Below are positions 1 through 7,837 of a DNA stretch of 64,000 nt, piece by piece. Under the pieces are notes generated by a model, which searched no databases, was not told where the DNA came from, and saw nothing but the letters and a program-made list of their open reading frames with translations. Location: positions 744,001-808,000 of the forward strand of contig NZ_CP022296.1 of the NCBI RefSeq assembly GCF_017310035.1, given 5' to 3'. This DNA is from Nocardioides sp. S5. GTDB lineage: Bacteria > Actinomycetota > Actinomycetes > Propionibacteriales > Nocardioidaceae. A program made the position numbers and the translations under genes. The first letter of the stretch is position 1. Each line of letters opens with the position of its first letter.

Positions 1-169
1 AGCCGCTGACGAAGACGAAGGCCGGGATGTGCCAGAGGTAGATGAAGTCGTAGACCCAGTGGCTGCCCGCGCTCTCCTCGACGAGACCGATGGCGTGCCC
101 GACGACGACGAGGGTGACGAGGACCATCTTGACGTTGTCGAGCCACGGATCACGGGACGGGGGAGCCAC
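1..169 (-). CDS. Acyltransferase family membrane protein, N-terminal fragment
   Basis: Only the first ~56 residues lie in the window; the gene runs off the left edge. After a short polar start the protein reads DNVKMVLVTLVVVGHAIGL, then a second hydrophobic stretch with YLWHIPAFVFVSG. A transmembrane helix carrying an early conserved His, followed by an H-x-P-x-F-V-F-x-S-G segment, is the pattern of acyltransferase_3 / fucose 4-O-acetylase-like (COG3594) integral membrane acyltransferases, which acetylate sugars or cell-surface polymers. The GTG at 169 is chosen because TAGCGT lies exactly six bases upstream of it (176-181); a GTG at 175 is also in frame and a stop lies just before it. The substrate cannot be told. 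Confidence 0.7.
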   Translation of the reverse strand, partial: MAPPSRDPWLDNVKMVLVTLVVVGHAIGLVEESAGSHWVYDFIYLWHIPAFVFVSG

Positions 170-175
170 CTGCAC

Positions 176-193
176 ACGCTACTTCACTAGGTT
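176..193. promoter_or_regulatory. Back-to-back -10 elements of two divergent leaderless genes
   Basis: TAGCGT (176-181, read on the minus strand) and TAGGTT (188-193, plus strand) each sit six bases before a start codon (GTG at 169, ATG at 200). Transcription starting at the first base of each start codon would explain the lack of any Shine-Dalgarno sequence in this 30-base gap. Assigned by pattern only. Confidence 0.5.
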
Positions 194-199
194 GGACCC

Positions 200-1084
200 A
201 TGGCATCCCTGCCGAGGCGACAGCGGGTGGCGGCGTACGCCGTCATCCTCCGCGAGCGCGCCGGTGCGGTCGAGATCCTGCTCAGCCGGCTCGCGCCCAG
301 GGTGTCGCGCACCGAGATGTGGACCCTGCCCGGCGGCGGCGTCGACCACGGTGAGGACCCCCGGGCGGCGCTGCTGCGCGAGATCCGGGAGGAGACCGGA
401 CTCGACGCCACCGTCGGCGAGACCGCCCGCGTCTACAGCGCCCACATGCCCCGCGCGGCCCGCGACGGCCTGCTCGTCGACGCGCACGCGATCCGCATCG
501 TCTACGACGCCTGGGTGCCCACGGACGCTCCGGCGCCACGGGTCGTCGAGGTGGACGGCTCCACCGTCGAGTCCGCCTGGCACCGGGTCGAGGACGTCGC
601 GTCGGGCCTCGTGCCGGTGGCCGCGCAGGTGACCGACGCCCTCGTCGACCACCAGCCGCACCGGCTGCAGCGGGTCGCGGCGTACGCCGTGGTGCAGCGC
701 GGTGGCGACGTGCTGCTGACGCGGCTGTCGGCGCGGGCCGCGCACCCCGGGTCGTGGACCCTGCCCGGAGGCGGCGTCGACCACGGCGAGCGACCGGCGG
801 TGGCGCTGGCTCGCGAGGTCGAGGAGGAGTGCGGCCTGTCCTGCGATGTCGGCGACCTGCTCGACGTCCACGACACCCACTTCTCCGGCCCCGCCCCGTC
901 CGGGCGGATCGAGGACTACCACGGCATCCACCTGCTCTTCGCCGCCACGGTCGACGACGGTGAGCCGCGCGTCGTGGAGGTCGACGGCACGACCGACGAG
1001 GTCGCCTGGGTGGCCCGCGCGGACGTCGAGTCCGGCCGCGTGCCGGTGCTCGACGTGGTGACGCACGCGCTGCGCCTGGCCTGA
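200..1084 (+). CDS. Tandem Nudix hydrolase (two Nudix domains)
   Basis: A 294-residue protein containing two complete Nudix domains in a row. Each has the hydrolase signature GX5EX7REUXEEXGU: about residues 50-75 (GGGVDHGEDPRAALLREI, then REETGL) and about residues 190-215 (GGGVDHGERPAVALAREV, then EEECGL). Nudix enzymes cleave nucleoside diphosphates linked to another moiety; the four Glu/Arg metal-binding residues are present in both halves, so both could be active. Single-domain Nudix proteins are about 150 residues, so this looks like an internal duplication. Substrate is unknown. There is no Shine-Dalgarno; a TAGGTT -10 element six bases upstream suggests a leaderless message. The gene diverges from the acyltransferase. 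Confidence 0.85.
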   Translation: MASLPRRQRVAAYAVILRERAGAVEILLSRLAPRVSRTEMWTLPGGGVDHGEDPRAALLREIREETGLDATVGETARVYSAHMPRAARDGLLVDAHAIRIVYDAWVPTDAPAPRVVEVDGSTVESAWHRVEDVASGLVPVAAQVTDALVDHQPHRLQRVAAYAVVQRGGDVLLTRLSARAAHPGSWTLPGGGVDHGERPAVALAREVEEECGLSCDVGDLLDVHDTHFSGPAPSGRIEDYHGIHLLFAATVDDGEPRVVEVDGTTDEVAWVARADVESGRVPVLDVVTHALRLA

Positions 1085-1107
1085 GGCGGCGGACCTAGGA
1101 TGGTGCC

Positions 1108-1191
1108 ATGAACCCACGCCACCGCCGACTCGTCATCCCGGTGGCGCTGGGAGCCCTCATCCTCATCGTCGTCCTCGCCGCGGTCCTGTGA
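1108..1191 (+). CDS. 27-residue single-span membrane peptide
   Basis: A short reading frame too small for most gene callers: MNPRHRRL, then a hydrophobic helix of about 18 residues (VIPVALGALILIVVLAAV). Positive residues precede the helix, so the N-terminus should stay in the cytoplasm. Two things support it as real: TAGGAT lies exactly six bases upstream of its ATG (1096-1101), and its stop overlaps the GTG start of the following methyltransferase (GTGA, 1188-1191), the usual sign of translational coupling. Function is unknown; it could be a small membrane protein or merely a leader that delivers ribosomes to the downstream gene. Confidence 0.5.
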   Translation: MNPRHRRLVIPVALGALILIVVLAAVL

Positions 1192-2438
1192 GCGACGGGC
1201 ACGCCGCGGCACCGGAGTGGGACCGCCTGCGGGCGGCCGTGCTCGATGCGGACTCCCTGGTGCGCGCCCTGGCCAGCGGCCGCCGCAGGGGCGGGCCCGC
1301 ACCCGTGGTGCAGGGGCGCGAGGTGCGCCGCGTCGAGGTCCGCGTGGTGGACCTCAAGGCCGGACGGCACCTCCAGGTGACCGCGTACGACGCGACGCAG
1401 GCGCACACCACCAACCACGCGCTCGGCAAGGACGCCCGGGCCGTCGTCGATGCGCTGCTGGCCGAGCCCTTCGCCAACTGGCACGTCGACACGAGCGACG
1501 CCACCCACCAGCTCCGCGTGACGAAGAAGGGCGCGCCGCTGCTCCACACGTCCGCCCGCGCGGAGGCGGTCGAGGTCTCGCGCGACCACGACCGGACCAA
1601 GGACCGGCTGCTCGCGGAGGACGACCCCGTGCTCGTGGCCCTCGGGATCAGCGACGCGCAGGGCCGGGTGAAGCCGACGCGGCAGGCGAAGTACCGCCAG
1701 GTCGAGGAGTTCGTGCGCCTGCTCGACGCCAGCCTCGGCGAGGCGCTGGAGCAGGGGCACGTGCGTACGCCGAGCGCGGACGACCCGCTGCGCATCGTCG
1801 ACCTCGGCTGCGGCAACGCCTACCTCACCTTCGCCGCCCACCGCTTCCTCACCGCACCCGTCGCCGAGGGCGGCCGCGGCCTGCCGGTGCGGATGACCGG
1901 CGTCGACGTGAAGCAGCAGTCGGCCGACCACAACACCGAGGTGGCCGCCGGGCTCGGGATCGAGGCCGACTTCGTGGTGGGCTCGATCGGTGAGGTGCGG
2001 CTCGAGCAGGCGCCCGACGTCGTGCTGGCGCTGCACGCCTGCGACACCGCCACCGACGACGCGCTCGCCCGGGCCGTGGAGTGGCAGGCCTCGCTGGTGC
2101 TCGCGGCCCCGTGCTGCCACCACGACATCGCCAGCCAGCTGCGGACCGCGGAGGTTCCCGCGCCCTACGCGATGCTCACCCGCCACGGGATCCTGCGCGA
2201 GCGGTTCGCCGACACCCTCACCGACGCCCTGCGGGCCTCGCTGCTGCGCCGCGAGGGCTACCGCGTCGACGTGGTGGAGTTCGTCGAGAGCGCCCACACC
2301 CCGCGCAACACGCTGCTCCGCGCGGTGCGCACCGGCGCGCGTGGTGCCGGCGCCGTCGAGGAGTACGACGAGCTGCTCGCCGCGTGGGGCGTACGTCCCC
2401 GGCTCGGCGAGCTGCTCGGCGGCGGTCTCAGCCGGTGA
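1188..2438 (+). CDS. Class I SAM-dependent methyltransferase, Methyltransf_32-like
   Basis: A 416-residue protein with an N-terminal domain of unknown role (about 1-190) and a C-terminal Rossmann methyltransferase. The SAM-binding motif I reads VDLGCGNAYLTFAAHRFL (about residue 205), followed by an acidic ribose-binding strand (MTGVDVK) and a later APCCHHDI segment; a paired-cysteine motif after the SAM core is typical of the Methyltransf_32 / GSTCD-like group. These proteins are suspected RNA or protein modifiers but have no established substrate. The GTG start overlaps the stop of the 27-residue peptide by four bases. Its 3' end overlaps the convergent small transporter subunit by 11 bases. 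Confidence 0.8.
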   Translation: MSDGHAAAPEWDRLRAAVLDADSLVRALASGRRRGGPAPVVQGREVRRVEVRVVDLKAGRHLQVTAYDATQAHTTNHALGKDARAVVDALLAEPFANWHVDTSDATHQLRVTKKGAPLLHTSARAEAVEVSRDHDRTKDRLLAEDDPVLVALGISDAQGRVKPTRQAKYRQVEEFVRLLDASLGEALEQGHVRTPSADDPLRIVDLGCGNAYLTFAAHRFLTAPVAEGGRGLPVRMTGVDVKQQSADHNTEVAAGLGIEADFVVGSIGEVRLEQAPDVVLALHACDTATDDALARAVEWQASLVLAAPCCHHDIASQLRTAEVPAPYAMLTRHGILRERFADTLTDALRASLLRREGYRVDVVEFVESAHTPRNTLLRAVRTGARGAGAVEEYDELLAAWGVRPRLGELLGGGLSR

Positions 2439-2556
2439 AGAGCGCCGAGGCGCGCACCAGCGTCTGCCACAGGCCGTAGGCCAGCGGGACCCCGACCAGC
2501 AGCCATGCCAGGGCGATGAGGACGGGGCTGGTGGGGGAGCTCTGCGAGGTGCTCAT
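2428..2556 (-). CDS. MFS transporter small subunit (42 aa)
   Basis: A 42-residue membrane peptide: polar start MSTSQSSPTSP, one hydrophobic helix (VLIALAWLLVGVPLAYGLW) and a short basic tail. Its ATG overlaps the stop of the upstream OFA-family carrier (ATGA), so the two are translationally coupled. Single-span peptides of this size encoded directly after oxalate/formate-type MFS carriers are known as 'MFS transporter small subunit'; position, length and sequence character all match. It presumably packs against the carrier in the membrane, though what it does there is not established. Confidence 0.75.
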   Translation of the reverse strand: MSTSQSSPTSPVLIALAWLLVGVPLAYGLWQTLVRASALFTG

Positions 2557-3947
2557 CGGGTGGCCTCCTGGCGGGTGGCGACGCGCTCCTCGTTGGCAGC
2601 GTGCGCGTCGTGGTCGAAGTGGGCGTCGGAGACGGGCTTGATCATCAGGTTGGCGATGAAGCCGACGGCGAGCACCCCGACCATGGTGAACAAGGCCGGT
2701 TGGTAGTCAGCGGCGACGAGCGCGCCGGGCTCGCCGACGCGGTCGAGGATGCCGTTGACGATGAGCGGTCCGGCCACACCGGCGGCGGCCCACGCCGTCA
2801 GCAGGCGGCCGTGGATCGCGCCCACCTCGAGCGTGCCGAAGAGGTCCTTGAGGTAGGCCGGGACGGTGGCGAACCCGCCCCCGTAGTAGGAGATGATGAC
2901 CGCGGCCAGCGCTACGAACACAAAGGGAGAGACGCTGCCGAACAGCGCGAGCAACAGGTAGAGGACCAGCCCGACACCGAGGTACATGACATAGATCCGC
3001 TTGCGCCCGACATGGTCCGAGGTGGTCGACCACACGAAGCGACCGAGCATGTTGGCCAGTGAGAGCACGCCGACGAAACCGCCGGCTGCCGCAGCGGTGA
3101 CGGCGCTGGTGCCGTTCTCGCGGAAGAAGTCCTGGATCATCGGTGACGCCTGCTCGAGGATCCCGATGCCGGCGGTGACGTTGCAGAACAGCACGACCCA
3201 CAGGAACCAGAACTGCGGTGTGCGGATCGCCGAAGAGGCGCGCACCAGTGCCCCGTTGGTCCCGGTGGAGTGCTCGGCGGTGCTGTCGTCACCGTGGCCC
3301 GGGGGGACCCGCACGAGCGCGGCACCGACGAGCATGAACGCGGTGTAGACGATGCCGAGCGTCAGGAAGGTCTGTGCCAGTGCCGGGCCCGAGGCGACTG
3401 CGCCCGGCTCGGTGGCCACGAAACCGGGGTCGTAGACGCTCATCAGGCGGTTGGACAGCGGTGAGGCGATCAGCGCACCGCCGCCGAAGCCCATGATCGC
3501 CATGCCGGTCGCGAGGCCCGGACGGTCGGGGAACCACTTGATCAGCGTGGAGACCGGTGAGATGTAGCCGATGCCCAGCCCGATGCCGCCGATCACCCCG
3601 TAGCCGAGGTAGAGGAGCCACAGCTGCCCGGTCGCGATGCCCGCCGACCCGACGACGAATCCGGTGCCCCAGCAGAGCGCTGCGGCCAGCATGGCCTTGC
3701 GAGGCCCGGAGCGCTCGACCCACGTGCCCAGGAAGGCGGCGGAGAGACCGAGCATCACGATGGCGATCGAGAAGACCCAGCCGATGGCCGTGAGGCTGGT
3801 GTCGAACGAGGCGACCAGTGAGTTCTTGAAGACAGAGAACGCGTAGACCTGTCCGATGGAGAGGTGGACCGCGAGCGCGGCGGGCGGGATCAGCCAGCGG
3901 CTGTAGCCCGGGTGCGCGACGATCGCCTTCTTGTCGAGGACCGACAT
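2553..3947 (-). CDS. OFA-family MFS transporter (oxalate/formate antiporter-like)
   Basis: A 464-residue major facilitator with about 12 membrane spans. Family marks are an early AVHLSIGQVYAFSVF segment in helix 1, the loop FLGTWVERSGPRKAM between helices 2 and 3, and SPVSTLIKWFPDRPGLATGMA, all typical of the oxalate:formate antiporter (OFA) family. The natural substrate is a small carboxylate or unknown monocarboxylate; oxalate is not implied, because no oxalate-degrading genes are nearby. The ATG at 3947 is chosen because AAGGAGAG lies six to seven bases upstream; a longer frame to 4007 has no such site. It is coupled to the small-subunit gene by a four-base overlap. Confidence 0.85.
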   Translation of the reverse strand: MSVLDKKAIVAHPGYSRWLIPPAALAVHLSIGQVYAFSVFKNSLVASFDTSLTAIGWVFSIAIVMLGLSAAFLGTWVERSGPRKAMLAAALCWGTGFVVGSAGIATGQLWLLYLGYGVIGGIGLGIGYISPVSTLIKWFPDRPGLATGMAIMGFGGGALIASPLSNRLMSVYDPGFVATEPGAVASGPALAQTFLTLGIVYTAFMLVGAALVRVPPGHGDDSTAEHSTGTNGALVRASSAIRTPQFWFLWVVLFCNVTAGIGILEQASPMIQDFFRENGTSAVTAAAAGGFVGVLSLANMLGRFVWSTTSDHVGRKRIYVMYLGVGLVLYLLLALFGSVSPFVFVALAAVIISYYGGGFATVPAYLKDLFGTLEVGAIHGRLLTAWAAAGVAGPLIVNGILDRVGEPGALVAADYQPALFTMVGVLAVGFIANLMIKPVSDAHFDHDAHAANEERVATRQEATR

Positions 3948-4088
3948 GGAACTCTCCTTCCCGAGAGTGACCGCAGTCACGCTACGGACAGGTGGTTGAG
4001 ATGTCACCTACCCGTAGGGGCGTGACGACGAGCGGTCGCCCCGGCACGACGAACGGTCGCCCGACGGGGCCGGGGCTACGGTGGGGGT

Positions 4089-4964
4089 GTGGTGGAGGCG
4101 CGGCGACTGGGGCTGGCGTGCCTCGTGGCACTCCCGTTCCTGGTGGGGGCCGCTGGCGGCAGCGCCGCCGAGCGTGACCAGGCCTTCGTCCTCACCGATC
4201 CCGACATCGTTGAGTCGAGCGGTCTCCTGGTCGCGGACGGGCTCGTGGTGACCACCAACGACTCGGGCGACAGCGGACGGGTCTTCGCCGTCGATCCCGC
4301 CACGGGCGACACGGTGGGCACCACGTCCTGGTCCCCGGCGCCCGAGGACGTCGAGGCGCTGGCGCCGGCCGGGGCCGGCCACGTCTGGGTGGGCGACATC
4401 GGCGACAACCGACGCGCCCGCGACTCCGTGCAGGTGCTGCGCGTCCCGGTGGGTCGCCAGGACGCGACCGTGGTCCCGGAGGCCTACGACCTCGTCTACC
4501 CCGACGGCGCGCAAGATGCCGAGGCGCTCCTGGCCCACCCGCTGACCGGTCAGCTGCTCGTGGTCACCAAGGGCGTCTTCTCCGGCACGGCGTACGCCGC
4601 TCCGCGGCTGCTGAGGTCCGACCGCCCCAACGCCCTCGTCGAGGTCGGCCGTGCGCCGGGCATCGTCACCGACGCGACGTTCCTCCCCGGCGGCGGCGGT
4701 GTGGTGATGCGGACCTACGGCAGCGCCCACCTGGCGGCGTACCCCTCGTGGCAGCCCGTCGCGTCGTGGGACCTGCCGCCCCAGGACCAGGGCGAGGGCG
4801 TCGCGCTCGCCGGGCGCGACCTGCTGCTGAGCACCGAGGGCGCGGCCTCGCAGGTGCTGCGGGTCCCGCTCCCGGTCGCGGCCGGCGTCACCGACCTGCG
4901 CTCACCGGCGTGGACGGCCCTGCGCTGGCTCGCGACCGCCCGCGGGCTGCCCATCACCGGCTGA
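4089..4964 (+). CDS. Predicted secreted protein, possible beta-propeller
   Basis: A 291-residue protein with a clear signal peptide (basic MVEARR, hydrophobic LGLACLVALPFLVGAAGG, cut near AAA/SAA about residue 27). The mature part alternates short strands and turns, for example ESSGLLVADGLVVTTNDSGDSG, GHVWVGDIGDN and EGVALAGRDLLLSTEGA, a rhythm resembling secreted propeller or esterase-like phytase folds, but no catalytic motif is recognisable. The GTG start follows TACGGT (4077-4082) by exactly six bases, so the message is probably leaderless. It converges tightly on the racemase-like gene with only six bases between stops. Confidence 0.6.
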   Translation: MVEARRLGLACLVALPFLVGAAGGSAAERDQAFVLTDPDIVESSGLLVADGLVVTTNDSGDSGRVFAVDPATGDTVGTTSWSPAPEDVEALAPAGAGHVWVGDIGDNRRARDSVQVLRVPVGRQDATVVPEAYDLVYPDGAQDAEALLAHPLTGQLLVVTKGVFSGTAYAAPRLLRSDRPNALVEVGRAPGIVTDATFLPGGGGVVMRTYGSAHLAAYPSWQPVASWDLPPQDQGEGVALAGRDLLLSTEGAASQVLRVPLPVAAGVTDLRSPAWTALRWLATARGLPITG

Positions 4965-4970
4965 GGGACC

Positions 4971-5660
4971 TCAGGCCAGCGCGGCGTCCAGTGCGGCCTG
5001 CACGTGCAGGGTCGTGCACGGGAAGACCGGGAGCTCGACGTCGGCCTGCTTCACCAGGAGCTCGAGCTCGGTGCAGCCGAGCAGCACGCCGCCTGCGCCG
5101 GCGTCCCACAGCTCCTCGATGATCGACACGACGCGGGCCCGGGTGCGAGGGAGGACGACACCGTGCACGAGCTCCTCGTAGATGGCGTCGTTGAGGAAGT
5201 CGTGGTGGCTGGTGTCGGGCACGACGACGGAGAGACCGTGGCTGGCGAGCCGGTCGACGAAGAAGGACTCCTGCATGGCGACCTTCGTGCCGATCAGCCC
5301 GACCGTCTCGATGCCGGCGGCGCGGACCGCGGCCGCGACGACGTCGGCGAGGTGGAGCACGGGGATGTCGACCGCCTCCTCGACCTGCTCGGCGACCTTG
5401 TGGAAGGTCGTGGTGCACAGGAGCAGGAAGTCGGCGCCGCCGCGCTCGACCGCGCGGGCGGCGTCGGCGAGCAGCGTGCCGACCTGGTCCCAGCGCTCGT
5501 CGTCCTCGAGGTGGGTCACCTCCGCGAAGTCGACGGTGGTGAGCACGAGCTTCGGCGAGGAGAGCCCGCCCAGGCGGTCCCGCATCCCGAGGTTGAGGTC
5601 GCGGTAGTAGACCGCGCTGCTCTCCCAGCTCATGCCGCCGACGAGTCCGATGGTCTTCAC
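4971..5660 (-). CDS. Aspartate/glutamate racemase family protein (YgeA-like)
   Basis: A 229-residue protein of the Asp/Glu/hydantoin racemase superfamily, starting MKTIGLVGGMSWESSAVYYR, the characteristic N-terminus of YgeA-type aspartate racemases. The two catalytic cysteines are present, in FLLLCTTTFHKVAEQ and in GVLLGCTELELL, so a two-base racemisation or epimerisation mechanism is plausible. The first motif reads C-T-T-T where relatives usually have C-T-N-T; the missing Asn may alter substrate binding. The GTG at 5660 is chosen since the upstream extension has no family similarity. The substrate cannot be predicted. Confidence 0.8.
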   Translation of the reverse strand: MKTIGLVGGMSWESSAVYYRDLNLGMRDRLGGLSSPKLVLTTVDFAEVTHLEDDERWDQVGTLLADAARAVERGGADFLLLCTTTFHKVAEQVEEAVDIPVLHLADVVAAAVRAAGIETVGLIGTKVAMQESFFVDRLASHGLSVVVPDTSHHDFLNDAIYEELVHGVVLPRTRARVVSIIEELWDAGAGGVLLGCTELELLVKQADVELPVFPCTTLHVQAALDAALA

Positions 5661-5680
5661 GCGCGGAAGTCTGCCATCTC

Positions 5681-6436
5681 TCACGACCGGTGCACCTTGT
5701 GTGCCGCTGCTTGGGCGCGCGGCTTGATCACCAGCTCGTCGATGTCGACGTGTGACGGACGGGTGGCGACCCAGGCGATGGCGTCGGCGACGTCCTCGGC
5801 GAGCAGCGGCTGGTCGACCCCGGCGTAGACCGCGTCCGCGCGGGCCTGGTCGCCGGCGAAGCGCTTGAGCGAGAACTCGTCGGTCTGCACCATGCCGGGC
5901 GCGACCTCGCACACCCGGATCGGCTCGCCGTTGAGCTCGAGGCGCAGCGTCTCGGTCACGACCTTCACGCCGTGCTTGGCGGCGGTGTAGCCGCCACCGC
6001 CCTCGTACGCCCACCGTCCGGCGGTGGAGCCGACGTTGACGACCACCGCGTCCCCGCTGGCGCGCAGCGCGGGCAGCAGCGCCTGCGTCACCCGCACCAG
6101 GCCGAGGACGTTGACGTCGTACATCCAGCGCCAGGCGTCCAGGTCGGCCTCGTCGACGCGGTCGACACCCACGGCCCCGCCGGCGTTGTTGACCAGCACG
6201 TGGCACACCGGCACGGCGGCGGCCAGCGCCTCGACGGACGCGGCGTCGGTGATGTCGCACGTGACAGCCTGACCGCCGATCTCCGCGGCGAGCGCCTCGA
6301 TCCGGTCGGTGCGGCGGGCCGCGCACACGACCCGGAAGCCCTGAGCGGCGAGGGCGCGGGCCGTGGCTGCGCCGATGCCGCTGGAGGCGCCGGTGACGAC
6401 GGCGGTGCGGGGCTGCGAGGTCCTGTCATCGCTCAT
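5681..6436 (-). CDS. Short-chain dehydrogenase/reductase (SDR)
   Basis: A 251-residue classical SDR. It has the nucleotide-binding TGASSGIG motif near residue 17, the NNAGG motif, and the catalytic Ser (NVGSTAG) and YxxxK (YTAAKHGVK) residues. An Arg pair following strand 2 (AARRTDR) suggests NADP(H). The closest type by eye is the YdfG / serine 3-dehydrogenase-like group, which oxidises small hydroxy acids, but the substrate is not determinable. The start at 6436 is set by CAGGAT six bases upstream; it is divergent from the RNase H gene with only 25 bases between, each carrying its own -10-like element. Confidence 0.85.
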   Translation of the reverse strand: MSDDRTSQPRTAVVTGASSGIGAATARALAAQGFRVVCAARRTDRIEALAAEIGGQAVTCDITDAASVEALAAAVPVCHVLVNNAGGAVGVDRVDEADLDAWRWMYDVNVLGLVRVTQALLPALRASGDAVVVNVGSTAGRWAYEGGGGYTAAKHGVKVVTETLRLELNGEPIRVCEVAPGMVQTDEFSLKRFAGDQARADAVYAGVDQPLLAEDVADAIAWVATRPSHVDIDELVIKPRAQAAAHKVHRS

Positions 6437-6461
6437 GGGTCCATCCTGCCAAGATGTCGGC

Positions 6462-7337
6462 GTGATCATCGCGGCGGCAGACGGTTCGGCACTCGGCAAC
6501 CCCGGCCCCGCCGGGTGGGCGTGGTACGTCGACGACGGCTGCTGGGCCTCGGGCGGCTGGCCGCACGGCACCAACAACATGGGCGAGCTGATGGCCGTGC
6601 TCGACCTCCTCCAGCAGACCGCACACCTCGACGAGCCCCTGCTCGTCTACTGCGACAGCAAGTACGTCATCGACTCGATCACCAAGTGGATGAAGAACTG
6701 GAAGCGCAAGGGCTGGAAGAAGAGCGACGGCAAGCCCGTGATGAACGTCGAGCTGATGAAGGCGCTCGACGAGGCGATGCAGGGGCGCAAGGTGCAGTTC
6801 GAGTGGGTCAAGGGCCACGCCGGCCACCCGCTCAACGAGGCCGCCGACAAGCGGGCCAACGCCGCCGCCACGGCCCACCAGCGCGGCGCCGAGCCAGACC
6901 CGGGCCCCGGCTTCGCCGGCAGCAGCACCTCGCACCCGGCCGCCGCGGTCGGCCAGGTCGAGGAGGAGCCCGACCTCTTCTCCGACCTCGAGGACCTGGC
7001 GCTCACCGACGAGGAGCACGTCGTCGCCATGGAGCGCGCCCTGCTCACCGACGACGTGCGCGCGGACCGCGCCGCGGTCGCCGCGCTGCTGCACCCCGAC
7101 TGGCGCGAGGTCGGTCGCTCGGGCCGGTTGTGGACCCGCGAGGACGTCCTCGACGAGATCGGCCCGATCGCGCCGGTGGCGCTCGAGGTGGTCGGGATCG
7201 ACCGCCTGGGCCCCGACACGATCCTGCTGCTGTGGCGCGCCGCTGCGGACGGGCGCTCGACCTTGCGCAGCTCGCTGTGGGTGCGCGACGGCGGCACCTG
7301 GCGGCAGCGCTTCCACCAGGGGACCGACGAGCCGTGA
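6462..7337 (+). CDS. rnhA: Ribonuclease HI fused to a DUF4440/SnoaL-like domain
   Basis: A 291-residue protein. Residues 1-140 are RNase HI, which cuts the RNA strand of RNA-DNA hybrids: the metal ligands are visible as D7 (AAADGSALGNPG), E42 (NNMGELMAV), D65 (LVYCDSKYVI) and a later Asp (NEAADKRAN), and the basic handle WMKNWKRKGWKKSDG is present. After a Pro/Gly-rich linker, residues about 185-291 form a separate domain (LTDEEHVVAMERALLTDDV ... WREVGRSGRLWTREDVL ... RQRFHQG) that resembles DUF4440 / SnoaL-like cone folds. A typical RNase HI is 150-160 residues, so the C-terminal half is an addition. GTG start; CAAGAT six bases upstream. Confidence 0.85.
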   Translation: MIIAAADGSALGNPGPAGWAWYVDDGCWASGGWPHGTNNMGELMAVLDLLQQTAHLDEPLLVYCDSKYVIDSITKWMKNWKRKGWKKSDGKPVMNVELMKALDEAMQGRKVQFEWVKGHAGHPLNEAADKRANAAATAHQRGAEPDPGPGFAGSSTSHPAAAVGQVEEEPDLFSDLEDLALTDEEHVVAMERALLTDDVRADRAAVAALLHPDWREVGRSGRLWTREDVLDEIGPIAPVALEVVGIDRLGPDTILLLWRAAADGRSTLRSSLWVRDGGTWRQRFHQGTDEP

Positions 7338-7375
7338 GCGGTGAGCAACCACCCGCGTTCTGGCACACTCCCCGG

Positions 7376-7738
7376 ATGGCCCCAGCGAAGCTCGCCGCAC
7401 CCCTCGCCCTGGCCGGGGGACTGCTGTGGATCCTCCACGCGCTGCTCGGCGGTGGGAGCGACCCCCTTCCCAGCACCCTCCACTTCGTCGGCCTGGCCTG
7501 CGTGCTGGCCGCTGCCGGACTCTTCGGATCCGGGCTCGTGAAGAGCGACGCGGTGGGGATGCGGGTCCTGGTGGCCCTGGCGAGCGCCCTGCTGGCGCTG
7601 TCGCTCGTCGAGGCGTTCCGACCGCCCGACAGCCCGTGGTACGACGGCGGATGGGGGATCCTGGCCGCGCTGCTCGGCGCCATCGGGCTCGTGCGGCGCC
7701 GCGGCAGCGGACGTACGTCGGGAGCGCACTCGCGCTGA
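7376..7738 (+). CDS. Small hypothetical membrane protein
   Basis: 120 residues with about four hydrophobic segments (LAAPLALAGGLLWILHAL; TLHFVGLACVLAAAGLFGSG; GMRVLVALASALLALSLV; WGILAALLGAIGLV) and a basic C-terminal tail RRRGSGRTS. No family is recognised by eye. It follows the RNase HI gene on the same strand after 38 bases without a convincing Shine-Dalgarno, so it may or may not share that transcript. A GC-rich hairpin (7750-7767) follows. Confidence 0.6.
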   Translation: MAPAKLAAPLALAGGLLWILHALLGGGSDPLPSTLHFVGLACVLAAAGLFGSGLVKSDAVGMRVLVALASALLALSLVEAFRPPDSPWYDGGWGILAALLGAIGLVRRRGSGRTSGAHSR

Positions 7739-7749
7739 GGCACGGGTCA

Positions 7750-7767
7750 CCCCGGGAATCCCCGGGG
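7750..7767 (+). terminator. GC-rich hairpin, possible terminator
   Basis: CCCCGGG-AATC-CCCGGGG forms a perfect seven-base-pair stem with a four-base loop, placed 11 bases after the stop of the small membrane gene and 70 bases before mshA. There is no T tract, as is usual for actinobacterial terminator hairpins. Confidence 0.4.
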
Positions 7768-7837
7768 GCGCGGCGTGGTTGTGCCGGAGATGCCCCGACC
7801 GGGCACCCCTGACCAGGACCTCGACGAAGGAGACAGC

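Noticed and set aside
90..632. A 180-codon plus-strand frame at the left edge
   Set aside because: It crosses the divergent promoter gap and runs out of frame with the Nudix gene; composition is shadow-like.
3947..4007. Longer N-terminus for the OFA carrier
   Set aside because: The AAGGAGAG site and family N-terminus favour the ATG at 3947; the extra residues are not membrane-like or conserved by eye.
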